Origin: WRIS01 sp050945135
GTDB taxonomy: Bacteria > Actinomycetota > Coriobacteriia > Coriobacteriales > Eggerthellaceae
Direction: 5' to 3'
DNA length: 64,000 nucleotides
NCBI GenBank assembly: GCA_050945135.1
Contig: JBMNSJ010000002.1
Span: 19,742-83,741 of the forward strand
Positions 27,709 to 35,082 of the stretch are shown here, one piece after another (within the stretch, counting starts at the first letter, position 1; every line of letters begins with the position of its first letter). A program made the translations under genes and the position numbers. A model generated the notes under the pieces. The model made no database searches. It saw only the letters and a list, made by a program, of their open reading frames with translations, and was not told where the DNA came from.

Positions 27709-29130
27709 CTAGCGAGCACTGCGCGTATTTGCCTTGCTGCGTTGTTTTCTTTCGTACATCTTGTCATCGGCAAGATCGAGGAGTTTCCAGAAATCGGTAT
27801 TATCGTCGGGGTAGTGAGCAACGCCAAAACTTCCCTTGCAAGATACAAGCTCGTTTTCAATCTTAAGGGGGGTTTGCAATACCTCAAGAATATGATTGCC
27901 TTTATCGAAGGTTTCCTCGACGCTGATATTTTCGAGAAGGAAAATAAATTCATCGCCTCCGTAGCGGTAGCACCGATTGCGGGTTAATTCGTTTTCTTGA
28001 AAAAGAGTTGAGATGTGGGTAAGGAGGGCATCTCCGCCAACATGACCATAGGTATCGTTTACTCCTTTAAAGCCATCAAGGTCGAGAAAAATTAGGGATA
28101 TGCCCTTTTCAATCTTGTTTGGCTCTTTCAAGAGCTCGTGAAAGTCGGCTTCAAGCTTGCGGCGATTGCCGATTCCTGTGAGCTGATCGTGAAAAGCCAT
28201 GCGTCGGATTAATAATTCGTTGTTCTTCGCTTCGTTGATGTCGGTGCTTGATACCACTTGCGCCATGCGTCCATCAACCCACTCGAAGGCAGCACAGATA
28301 ACTCGAAACCAGGTTCCGTCAAAGGGACGCTGGTAGTCCCAGGAATGAATTTTGCTCGGCTGACCCTGCTCGTCAATAAGCTCTTTTTTCGGACAGTACT
28401 CGCATTCTTCTTGCTGTCCATCATAAAGTGCTTCATGGCAAGTTTTATCTTGCATGTTTTTCCAGCCGCCATAAGGCTCAGCCATCGATTTGTTTGCGTA
28501 TAGCATCTCGTGAGTTTCGAAATCATTTACGTAAATGTCGAAGCCGAGGTGATCCATAATGTTTTCGAGGGCAGCTCCTGTGTATTCAAGACGACGCTTG
28601 TATATACGGGAGTGAGAACGCCTCATGATGAGGCCAAGTATTGTTTGGGCTTGAGAAAATTCGGTTTCTGTTAGGGGGTGGTGCTTGCGCTTGTCAGCCA
28701 TGCCGACACAGCCGATAATGTTGCCTTCTTCGCCAATGATGAATACGACAAAAGAACTTTCTTCATCGAAAAAGGAGCTCAGTTTTATTTGGAGCGAGTT
28801 CCTGTCAAAATTTTTGGTAGCACAGCACCATGGATTATTCTCAATATAAGTGATTTCTTGAGGGCTAAATAATTCTTCAAGCGTAAACGAAGGCACCAAG
28901 GCATCATGGGCAAAGGTAGCAGAGTGTTCATGAAGTACGAGACGCTTTTGTGGATCGGATTCATAAACGAAAACACTTCCGAAGCGAAAGAAATCACGCA
29001 CTTTTTCGAGCGCTTGAGTAAAGCGGAGTGGCGAGGCAAAGCCATCGTTTACTCCGAGAACGACATCGAGAAGCGTCGCATTAAACAGAGCTAAATCCTC
29101 TGCTTCTGACTGAGTATTTCTTTCAATCAA
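27709..29130 (-). CDS. Diguanylate cyclase, GAF-PAS-GGDEF
   Basis: A 473-residue soluble signalling protein. Residues 20-170 fit a GAF-like sensor, 180-310 a PAS domain, and 315-470 a GGDEF domain with an intact Y-G-G-D-E-F signature, the metal/substrate motif F-L-D-L-D-G-F-K-G-V-N-D and the usual D-Q-L-T-G-I-G-N-R-R start. It should make c-di-GMP. The PAS carries a cysteine cluster (T-C-H-E-A-L ... C-E-Y-C-P-K-K-E-L) seen in some metal- or redox-related PAS domains. The start is TTG 29130, behind AGGTGGT, since no Met codon occurs early in the frame. It is 36 bp from the ABC-F gene on the same strand. Confidence 0.88.
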   Translation of the reverse strand: MIERNTQSEAEDLALFNATLLDVVLGVNDGFASPLRFTQALEKVRDFFRFGSVFVYESDPQKRLVLHEHSATFAHDALVPSFTLEELFSPQEITYIENNPWCCATKNFDRNSLQIKLSSFFDEESSFVVFIIGEEGNIIGCVGMADKRKHHPLTETEFSQAQTILGLIMRRSHSRIYKRRLEYTGAALENIMDHLGFDIYVNDFETHEMLYANKSMAEPYGGWKNMQDKTCHEALYDGQQEECEYCPKKELIDEQGQPSKIHSWDYQRPFDGTWFRVICAAFEWVDGRMAQVVSSTDINEAKNNELLIRRMAFHDQLTGIGNRRKLEADFHELLKEPNKIEKGISLIFLDLDGFKGVNDTYGHVGGDALLTHISTLFQENELTRNRCYRYGGDEFIFLLENISVEETFDKGNHILEVLQTPLKIENELVSCKGSFGVAHYPDDNTDFWKLLDLADDKMYERKQRSKANTRSAR

Positions 29131-29247
29131 GAGACCACCTAGTTACTTCTTGACCAACAAAGTCACCAGTATATCAAACATGTTCTTCGAAAACGGATTT
29201 CAACAGGTTACAATTCTTGCTAGCATACATTTTTTTGAAAGGGAATC

Positions 29248-30000
29248 ATGTCTGATTATATTGAGGGAAAGCGTCCAGTTCTTGAGGCCTTAAAAACACA
29301 TATACCGCTCAAGACGATTCTCATGGCTGATAATCTTAAGCGTGACGGGCTCGTTGAGGATATCTTGAGAAAAGCAAAAAAGGCCGAAGTGCCGGTAAAA
29401 ATGGTTCGTCGCCGTGACCTTGATGACAAGTCCGAGAGGGGAAGCCATCAAGGGTTTATCGCAATCGCAAAGCCTTTCAATTACGTCAATGTTCAGACGA
29501 TTATTGATGCAGCTGAATCTAGTGCAGCAGAGCGTGGGGGAGCAGCGCTGGTAATCATTCTCGATCATATTACTGATTCGGGAAATCTTGGAGCAATCGC
29601 TCGAAGTGCTGAGGTTGTGGGTGCAAGCGGCATCATTATCCCAAACAAACGAAGTGCCCGGGTGAACGCCTCAACATACAAAAGCTCAGCGGGTGCTATT
29701 TCTCATATTCACGTGAGTCAGGTTGCAAATATCATCCAGGTGGTTGATCGCCTCAAAAAAGAGGGGTATTGGATTGCTGGAGCAAGCGAAAAGGCTTCGG
29801 GCAGTATCTGGGAGGCTAACCTCAAAGGAAAAATGGCACTTATCATGGGTAGTGAAGATGAAGGATTGGCGCGTCTTACCCAAGAGAACTGCGACTTCCT
29901 TATTCGTTTGCCGCAGGTTGGAAAAACGGGATCACTGAATGTGGCTCAGTCTGCAACAGCGTGTATGTATGAGTGGTTTCGACAAAACGAAGTCAAATAG
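29248..30000 (+). CDS. SpoU/TrmH-family rRNA 2'-O-methyltransferase (RlmB-like)
   Basis: A 250-residue SPOUT methyltransferase. The N-terminal substrate-binding domain starts I-E-G-K-R-P-V-L-E-A-L. The SPOUT domain has L-D-H-I-T-D-S-G-N-L-G-A-I-A-R-S-A (motif 1), I-M-G-S-E-D-E-G-L (motif 2) and L-P-Q-V-G-K-T-G-S-L-N-V-A-Q-S (motif 3, the knot that binds AdoMet). This is the layout of the 23S rRNA G2251 2'-O-methyltransferase RlmB (usual length about 245). The next gene, a YacP-like NYN protein, starts 14 bp later; rlmB-yacP is a common Gram-positive pair, which supports the call. Confidence 0.9.
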   Translation: MSDYIEGKRPVLEALKTHIPLKTILMADNLKRDGLVEDILRKAKKAEVPVKMVRRRDLDDKSERGSHQGFIAIAKPFNYVNVQTIIDAAESSAAERGGAALVIILDHITDSGNLGAIARSAEVVGASGIIIPNKRSARVNASTYKSSAGAISHIHVSQVANIIQVVDRLKKEGYWIAGASEKASGSIWEANLKGKMALIMGSEDEGLARLTQENCDFLIRLPQVGKTGSLNVAQSATACMYEWFRQNEVK

Positions 30001-30014
30001 GGTGAAACGAATAC

Positions 30015-30548
30015 ATGTCCAGCAAAGCAAAAAAGCTTCTTATTGTTGATGGCTACAATGTATTAAGGTCGGGAAGTCGCTATAAGACAATCACCGATCC
30101 CGACTACACTGATGATGCTTTTAATGCGGCACGTGAGGCGCTAATTAATGATGTGGTCAGCTTTGCGGGACGCGAGTGGAATGCCGTCATCGTTTTCGAT
30201 GCAACGAATAACGAGCATTCTGCAGGAGAAACTGAAATAATCGGAGGCGTAAGGATACTTTTTTCGCCTTATCAGCAATCAGCCGACAAGGTAATCGAAG
30301 AGCTTGCGCATGATGCACGTAGACGTCAGGTCGAAACCCTAGTGGTTACAAGTGATGCGAGTATTCAAGATGCAGTTTTTGGTGGAGGCATCGACAGAAT
30401 GAGCGCCAATGATTTCAGCTGGGAAATCAATACTTTAGGCGAGGAACGACGACGCGAAAGCGAGATTTCGGTGGCTCAGAAAAATACGCTTGCTGCACGA
30501 TTGAGTCCCGAAATGCGTAAAAAACTAGAAGAGCTCAGAGACCAGTAA
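30015..30548 (+). CDS. NYN-domain (YacP/Rae1-like) endoribonuclease
   Basis: A 177-residue PIN-like NYN nuclease. The N-terminal strand L-L-I-V-D-G-Y-N-V-L carries the first acidic residue; later V-I-V-F-D-A-T-N-N and T-S-D-A-S-I-Q-D supply further acidic metal ligands. In Bacillus the YacP/Rae1 protein cleaves mRNA on the ribosome, so a ribosome-linked role is plausible (family knowledge). Adjacent to the rlmB-like gene, no other partner. Ends 8 bp before an AT-rich region that leads to a direct repeat and a candidate structured RNA. Confidence 0.88.
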   Translation: MSSKAKKLLIVDGYNVLRSGSRYKTITDPDYTDDAFNAAREALINDVVSFAGREWNAVIVFDATNNEHSAGETEIIGGVRILFSPYQQSADKVIEELAHDARRRQVETLVVTSDASIQDAVFGGGIDRMSANDFSWEINTLGEERRRESEISVAQKNTLAARLSPEMRKKLEELRDQ

Positions 30549-30566
30549 AAAATCATCAAGCCAGAC

Positions 30567-30601
30567 TCGTTACGTAATGAAGGTTTGGAACCTCAAGATG
30601 A
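30567..30601 (+). repeat. 35-bp direct repeat, copy 1
   Basis: Identical to 30665-30699. It contains the 8-bp palindrome TTACGTAA and the self-complementary AGGTT-TGG-AACCT, which can form a 5-bp hairpin with a three-base loop. Confidence 0.9.
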
Positions 30602-30616
30602 ACCCGAATAAACTGA

Positions 30617-30715
30617 GGTCTTAGGAGGCAGCTTAGATTGAGTGAAAACCTGAAGTAGCGTACTTCGTTACGTAATGAAGGTTTGGAACCTCAAGATGAG
30701 CTGCCTCCTAAGACC
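30617..30715 (+). repeat. 17-bp perfect inverted repeat around repeat copy 2
   Basis: Arm 30617-30633 (GGTCTTAGGAGGCAGCT) is the exact reverse complement of 30699-30715. The 65-base loop contains copy 2 of the direct repeat up to its last base. The right arm exposes CTGCCTCCTAAG, which includes an anti-Shine-Dalgarno-like CCTCCT; the left arm pairs with it and has AGGAGG. Confidence 0.88.
30665..30699 (+). repeat. 35-bp direct repeat, copy 2
   Basis: Exact copy of 30567-30601, offset 98 bp. It runs directly into the right arm of the inverted repeat and then into the candidate structured RNA. Confidence 0.9.
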
Positions 30716-30727
30716 GGAGAAAGAGGC

Positions 30728-30908
30728 GGCCCGGGGAGAGGGGAGCTCCACCGGGCCAACAAGGAGGGGAAAACACGACGCTCAAAGCGCCGTTACTGCT
30801 TCAAGTTAGGAAACAGTGCAAATACCGGGAGGGGAAGATCCCTGTATTGCAAGACCTATTATAAAAGGTCGCGTTGCAGAACCTGTGATAGGGGCGTGTG
30901 CGTCTTGT
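30728..30908 (+). ncRNA. Candidate structured non-coding RNA, class not identified
   Basis: Unlike the AT-rich DNA around it, this GC-rich stretch folds into several consistent helices. GGCCCGG 30728-30734 pairs with 30751-30757; ACAAG 30759-30763 with CTTGT 30904-30908; and ACACG 30773-30777 with CGTGT 30895-30899. The last two close a multi-branch loop that holds CGCT/AGCG (30779-30789), TACTG/CAGTG (30794-30818), TACCGGGA/TCCCTGTA (30823-30846, one mismatch) and TGCAA-GACCT/AGGTC-TTGCA (30848-30878). A wobble pair in the third branch favours the + strand. It lacks the hallmarks I know of tmRNA, RNase P RNA, SRP RNA or common riboswitches. No gene follows on this strand nearby, so a free-standing RNA is likelier than a riboswitch. 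Confidence 0.5.
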
Positions 30909-31132
30909 GAATCATATTTCCGCAAAGTAACGATGAAAATACTCACAATCCACCCTCAGAAACGCGCTCATGGCTTGTAGTTGAGGTATTAATGCTCGTC
31001 AACTTGGATAAAAGCTAGCTCTTCATGCGAGGGATTAAGCAAGTTAGACAAAATGCAATTCTGAGACACCCCGAGCATAATCTATCTGCTTCAAGCATGT
31101 TTCATTTAATTCGAGCATCTTGTCAAAAATTC

Positions 31133-31237
31133 TCAGTAGTGCGCGATTTTTCTTGTACTCTACGAGCAAATACGTATAAATTCGAGAATACTAGCTCATT
31201 TTGGTACTTCGCTCGCTTTTGAATCGCGCACTACTGA
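31133..31237. repeat. Palindromic element, 16-bp perfect inverted arms
   Basis: Arm 31133-31148 (TCAGTAGTGCGCGATT) is the exact reverse complement of 31222-31237. The 73-bp interior is AT-rich and contains CGAGC...GCTCG. The total of 105 bp resembles a miniature element, but flanking duplications are not clear. Confidence 0.8.
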
Positions 31238-31499
31238 AAAACTTATCCGTGGCTACCTTGTTTTAAAGCAGTGGTTGCCGCCAGCACCTTATTTCTACAC
31301 ACCTGTCGCCATCTTCAGCCAAGAACCAAGCGAAGCCAATCTTCTAATTGGCACTACTTCCGATAGACAGCAGGCGATGTACAGTTCAAAAAACTAAATT
31401 AAACGGGAAAGCAAGCGATATTGAACTGAGGGGGAATCTGCGGCATCAGACGCACGATTCGTCCGATACTAGAAGCGACTCAAGATAATAAGACAAGAT

Positions 31500-31530
31500 A
31501 AAAAGGATGCCACTTGATGTGACACCCTTT
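31500..31530 (-). terminator. Rho-independent terminator of bfr
   Basis: On the minus strand a 9-bp stem (GGGTGTCAC with GTGGCATCC, two G-U pairs) closes a five-base loop and is followed by TTTTT. It lies about 55 bp after the bacterioferritin stop. Confidence 0.8.
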
Positions 31531-31585
31531 ACATGAACACTCACTCTATCCTCTAAATCGAGATAAACAAGATGTATCAGAAGTG

Positions 31586-32050
31586 CTAGACCTGGGTCGT
31601 TAAGAAAATGTTTAGCGTCATCTGATCTACTTGATCTTGCAGCTCTTCAATTTCGTCAATATGAGCATCTTCGTCATTGAGAATTTGTACGAGAATATCT
31701 CTCGTTGCGTAATCATTTACTTCACCAGCAAGAACAATCGCTTCGTTATAGAGTTTGATTGCTCCAGCTTCAGCTTCATGGTCGAAGCTTAATTGCTCAG
31801 GAACTGCGCCACCAATGTTGATGGTGTCAAGCTTCGTTACAACAGGAGTGCCTTCCAGGAATAGGATTCGTTCGATGAGTTTTTCTGCATGCCTCATTTC
31901 GGCGATTGAACGAGTTTTAGAAACTGCACTCAGTTTCGTATAGCCCCAATCCTCACACATTTCTGCATGCACTATGTATTGATTGATTGCGGCGAGCTCG
32001 CTCGCGAGTAAATCGTTGAGCATATCGATTAGTTTTGGATTGCCCTGCAT
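31586..32050 (-). CDS. bfr: Bacterioferritin
   Basis: A 154-residue iron-storage four-helix protein. Every canonical ferroxidase ligand is at its standard number: E18, E51, H54, E94, E127 and H130, and the haem ligand M52 is also present. It should therefore form the 24-subunit haem-containing shell that oxidises and stores iron and protects against peroxide. The start follows AAAGGGGTATTACC. No bacterioferritin-associated ferredoxin gene is next to it. A terminator follows on the same strand, so it is monocistronic. Confidence 0.96.
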   Translation of the reverse strand: MQGNPKLIDMLNDLLASELAAINQYIVHAEMCEDWGYTKLSAVSKTRSIAEMRHAEKLIERILFLEGTPVVTKLDTINIGGAVPEQLSFDHEAEAGAIKLYNEAIVLAGEVNDYATRDILVQILNDEDAHIDEIEELQDQVDQMTLNIFLTTQV

Positions 32051-32234
32051 GGTAATACCCCTTTCATACGTCCTTTTTCTGTGCTCTTGCCTGTCTTATG
32101 TGGTTCCTTTGAAAGAAATCTACTGGCTAAATTCTGCTCATATAAGCATCTAACCCACGAGTTAAATCATAGCAAGGAATCATGTTTATCTCTGTTGTGT
32201 TGCGATTTTGTTGTCGAGTGTTTTCATCCATGAA

Positions 32235-32307
32235 ACAAAAAACCCTCACCACTACTGGGCAAGGGTTTGTTTGTAAGGGGCTGCCCACCCGAGTGCTCAG
32301 GTGGGCA
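32235..32307 (-). terminator. Double hairpin terminator of the minus-strand acyl-CoA dehydrogenase
   Basis: Two hairpins in series on the minus strand: GCCCACC/GGTGGGC (32283-32289 with 32300-32306), then AAACCCT/AGGGTTT (32240-32246 with 32262-32268), the latter followed by a T run. The second is the likely terminator. Confidence 0.7.
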
Positions 32308-32332
32308 AAATACTTCGTAATCAGAAGTTGGT

Positions 32333-33544
32333 TTATGCGAGCGATCCGCCTGCAAGCCAAGTCTGGTACTCAACGTGGCCGTTGAATTTGTCAACGTTAC
32401 GAGCGATGGTGATACGCTGAACGGTAGGAGCACCCTCTTCAAGCCACATAGCGCGAACGTCACGATACATACGCTCGGTAGGACCATAAGGTGAATCCTC
32501 GAAGTAACCGTCGCCACCGAAGATCTCGAGCATCTCGTCAGAGACAACGCGAGTGGTGTCGATTGAGAAGAGCTTGCACATAGCGGCTTTCTCAGCAACG
32601 TACTCGTTGTGAGGATCAAGATCGTAGTCATCAGCGAAGTCGATAACCATGCAGCGAAGTGCGTGAATCATGGTTGCCATGTTAGCAATCTTCATCTTGA
32701 TAGCCTGACGCTCGATGATTGGCTTGCCAAAGGTTACGCGATCGCGAGCACGAGCGATTGACATCTCGAGCATACGCTGGCACATACCGAGGTTTGAGTC
32801 AGCAATGTGTACACGAGAGATAGCGAGTGAGTGCATTGCAACTTCCATGCCCTGACCCTCTTCGCCGAGCAGGTATTTTGGATCAAGAACAACGTTGGTG
32901 AAACGGAAGCCAGCATGACCAGCACCGCGGCAGCCCATCATGTGAGGCATAGGAACGAGTTCGAATCCAGGAAGATCCATAGGTACGAAGAATGCAGAGA
33001 GACGTGCGTCACCCTTCTTCTCAGGATCAGTTACAGCGATAACATAGGCATACTGTGAAACGTCGGTGTGAGAGATGAGCCATTTCTCACCATTAAGAAC
33101 GTAGTTGCCATCAGCATCTTTGATTGCGGTTGAGTGCAGGTCAGCACCAGTACCACCGGACTGCTCGGTAAGAGCGAAGTTGGTGAAGATGGTCTTGTCC
33201 TGGAACTTGTGCATGAACTCTTCTTTGAGCTCTGGTTTGCCGTAATCGTCAAGGATGCGCCAGTTAAGGTCAGCAGCATAGTGAAGATGCATGCGCATTC
33301 CACCAGGACCACGGCTGAACTCTTCTTGTACCTGGAGGATTTCTTTTTCGGACAGTCCCCATCCGCCGTACTCCTCTGGCAAAGCGTAACGATAAAGGTC
33401 GTTCTCGATAGCGAGATCGATGAACTTCTGAGGGAACTTGTTGGTTACCTCAACCTCTTTTTGCATCTCTTCGAATGGTCCCTCGGCGAGCGCGCGGACT
33501 TTCTTGAGATAGTCTTTAAACTCTTGCTGTGTAAGCTTACTCAT
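32333..33544 (-). CDS. Acyl-CoA dehydrogenase family flavoprotein, type 1
   Basis: A 403-residue FAD enzyme that would oxidise an acyl-CoA, or reduce an enoyl-CoA, with ETF as partner. Helical N-terminal domain, beta domain with L-T-E-Q-S-G-G-T-G-A-D and E-K-W-L-I-S-H, and C-terminal helices with R-D-R-V-T-F-G-K-P-I and I-F-G-G-D-G-Y. The usual base position after the W/Y-loop reads L-E-E-G-A-P-T-V-Q, so the Glu of the common short/medium-chain layout (Y-E-G-T) is kept. The RBS is TAGGAGGATGC. It is divergent from the second dehydrogenase and etfBA, which probably serve the same pathway. Substrate unknown. Confidence 0.9.
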   Translation of the reverse strand: MSKLTQQEFKDYLKKVRALAEGPFEEMQKEVEVTNKFPQKFIDLAIENDLYRYALPEEYGGWGLSEKEILQVQEEFSRGPGGMRMHLHYAADLNWRILDDYGKPELKEEFMHKFQDKTIFTNFALTEQSGGTGADLHSTAIKDADGNYVLNGEKWLISHTDVSQYAYVIAVTDPEKKGDARLSAFFVPMDLPGFELVPMPHMMGCRGAGHAGFRFTNVVLDPKYLLGEEGQGMEVAMHSLAISRVHIADSNLGMCQRMLEMSIARARDRVTFGKPIIERQAIKMKIANMATMIHALRCMVIDFADDYDLDPHNEYVAEKAAMCKLFSIDTTRVVSDEMLEIFGGDGYFEDSPYGPTERMYRDVRAMWLEEGAPTVQRITIARNVDKFNGHVEYQTWLAGGSLA

Positions 33545-33872
33545 GCATCCTCCTATTAGATTAGATGTCTCGGACTATTGGATTCTACCGCGAACTAGCA
33601 TCATGGCTTACCCGGAAATCCTTTCGTCTCAGTGTGCATCGCAGACACTCCTAGTGTCCAATAGGAAATGATAATGAGTTGACTCACGGTTTCATAGCCT
33701 GTTTCTATCAATCAACAAAAACCCCAGGTATTTGACCCCAAAACATCAAAAGTGTCCGAAAAACGTTTCAATAGTATTTGGCTATCAATTGCTTGTCTAT
33801 AACACAGAAACAACCTATTGGACATGATGCCCCGTATGGGTGCAAACTTACCATTATCGAAAGGAGATTGCT
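33545..33872. promoter_or_regulatory. Divergent control region between two acyl-CoA dehydrogenase genes
   Basis: About 330 bp without a gene. It holds GACACT-CCT-AGTGTC (33644-33658), TGTCCAATAGG (33655-33665) and its exact reverse complement CCTATTGGACA (33814-33824). AGTGTCC recurs near 33750, and TATAAC (33798-33803) is a possible -10 for the rightward genes. The repeats look like operator half-sites for a regulator, for example the LysR protein at 36938, but that link is inference. Confidence 0.45.
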
Positions 33873-35027
33873 ATGGACTTTAGTTTGACAGTCGACCAAG
33901 AACTGCTCATTGAAAGTATTGAAGAGTTCGCAGATAGGTACTTTGATGAGGATACCGTGAACAAAATGTATGAGAATCACGGCATTCCGGACGAGATTGG
34001 CGAAGCTTACCGCGACGCTGGTTTCGCATTTATGGGACTCCCTGAGGAGTACGGTGGAATACCCTGCGACAAATTGACCCTCGGACTTATGACCGAGAAG
34101 CTCTATCATGCTACGGGTTGTATGACTCCGTTCATGACCGCAATGCTTGCTACAGCAGACGTTGCAGAATTTGGTACACCTGAACAGATTAACCTTGTTA
34201 TTGAGCAATACAACAATTCAGGTAAGCCTATCGCATCACTTGCTTTGTCCGAACCAGGTGCTGGCTCAGATAACAAGGCGATGAGCACGTACACCAAAAA
34301 ACAGCCTGATGGAACCTATATTATGAATGGTCAAAAGACCTGGGTTACCAATGGTGGAAACACTCCTTATATGTTAGTAGTAAGTAAAGACGAGCATCCT
34401 GCACATGCTAACGAGAGCATGTCTTTGTGGTTGCTTGATACTTCTACACCCGGTTTGTCTACAGTTGGTCTCGATAAAATCGGTCAGCAAATCATCCCCT
34501 TCGTCGATGTATTCTTTGATGAGGTACGTCTTACTGAGGATCAGCGCCTTGGTAAAGAAGGAGAAGGCTTCTTGCTTCTTATGAAGAACTTCGAGATTGA
34601 GCGTTGTCTTGTTGTTGCACAGAGTCTCGGACTTGCACAAGCTTGTATGGACGATGCTGCAGCATATGTATCAGAGCGCTACACCTTTGGTAAGCCAATC
34701 GGCGCTAATCCTTTGATTCAAGACATGCTTGCTGAGATGGAAACCATTCTTGAGAATTCTCGCAACATGCTCTACAAGACTCTTTGGCAGCTCGACCAGG
34801 GAGAATCAGTTCGTGTTGAGGCGGCTTTGCTCAAGCGCTACGCAACAGTTGGATGCTCGAAGGTAGCCGACATGGCTCTCGAGATATTCGCTGCACTTGG
34901 ATACACCACCGAGACTCGTGTTGGACGTATCTGGACCGACCTTCGTGGTAATCAGCTCGCCGGTGGTACCGTCGAGATTATGAGCTACATTGCTGGTCGT
35001 GAGCTCGTCAAGAAATATAAGAAATAA
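33873..35027 (+). CDS. Acyl-CoA dehydrogenase family flavoprotein, type 2 (CaiA-like)
   Basis: A 384-residue FAD enzyme whose start (M-D-F-S-L-T-V-D-Q-E-L) resembles crotonobetainyl-CoA reductase CaiA. L-S-E-P-G-A-G-S-D and Q-K-T-W-V-T-N-G-G mark the flavin domain. The Y-E-G-T position reads L-A-G-G-T-V-E-I, without the usual Glu, but F-E-I-E-R-C-L-V-V-A puts a Glu where isovaleryl- and long-chain enzymes have theirs. It is therefore probably active, with the base on helix G. AAAGGAG precedes ATG 33873; 33840 is an in-frame but poorer start. It is followed by etfB and etfA, the caiA-fixAB arrangement, which suggests enoyl-CoA reduction in an anaerobe (inference). Confidence 0.9.
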   Translation: MDFSLTVDQELLIESIEEFADRYFDEDTVNKMYENHGIPDEIGEAYRDAGFAFMGLPEEYGGIPCDKLTLGLMTEKLYHATGCMTPFMTAMLATADVAEFGTPEQINLVIEQYNNSGKPIASLALSEPGAGSDNKAMSTYTKKQPDGTYIMNGQKTWVTNGGNTPYMLVVSKDEHPAHANESMSLWLLDTSTPGLSTVGLDKIGQQIIPFVDVFFDEVRLTEDQRLGKEGEGFLLLMKNFEIERCLVVAQSLGLAQACMDDAAAYVSERYTFGKPIGANPLIQDMLAEMETILENSRNMLYKTLWQLDQGESVRVEAALLKRYATVGCSKVADMALEIFAALGYTTETRVGRIWTDLRGNQLAGGTVEIMSYIAGRELVKKYKK

Positions 35028-35082
35028 GGATTATCAAATCCGTAAACGATAAACCTACGAGAAAAGGAATTGAGGGTAGAAT

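Larger units (their letters stand above)
30549..31585. other. Intergenic kilobase with repeats and candidate RNA, no credible gene
   Basis: Short frames here have unnatural composition and no RBS. The first 370 bp hold the 35-bp direct repeat, the 17-bp inverted repeat and the candidate structured RNA. A palindromic element follows at 31133-31237, then about 260 bp in which I see nothing, then the bacterioferritin terminator. Confidence 0.7.

Noticed and set aside
30567..30699. Minimal CRISPR-like pair or att sites
   Set aside because: Two identical 35-bp copies 98 bp apart, but no integrase or cas genes nearby and one copy is part of a dyad; recorded only as a repeat.
30728..30908. RNase P RNA, tmRNA, SRP RNA or c-di-GMP riboswitch
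   Set aside because: None of the conserved sequence motifs of these RNAs that I know can be found.
30683..30910. 75-codon Arg/Lys/Gly-rich frame
   Set aside because: Composition reflects GC-rich hairpins; no RBS; lies across the structured RNA candidate.
34900..35027. Inactive second acyl-CoA dehydrogenase because the Y-E-G-T Glu is missing
   Set aside because: A Glu at the isovaleryl/long-chain position (F-E-I-E-R) can serve as base, so loss of activity is not supported.
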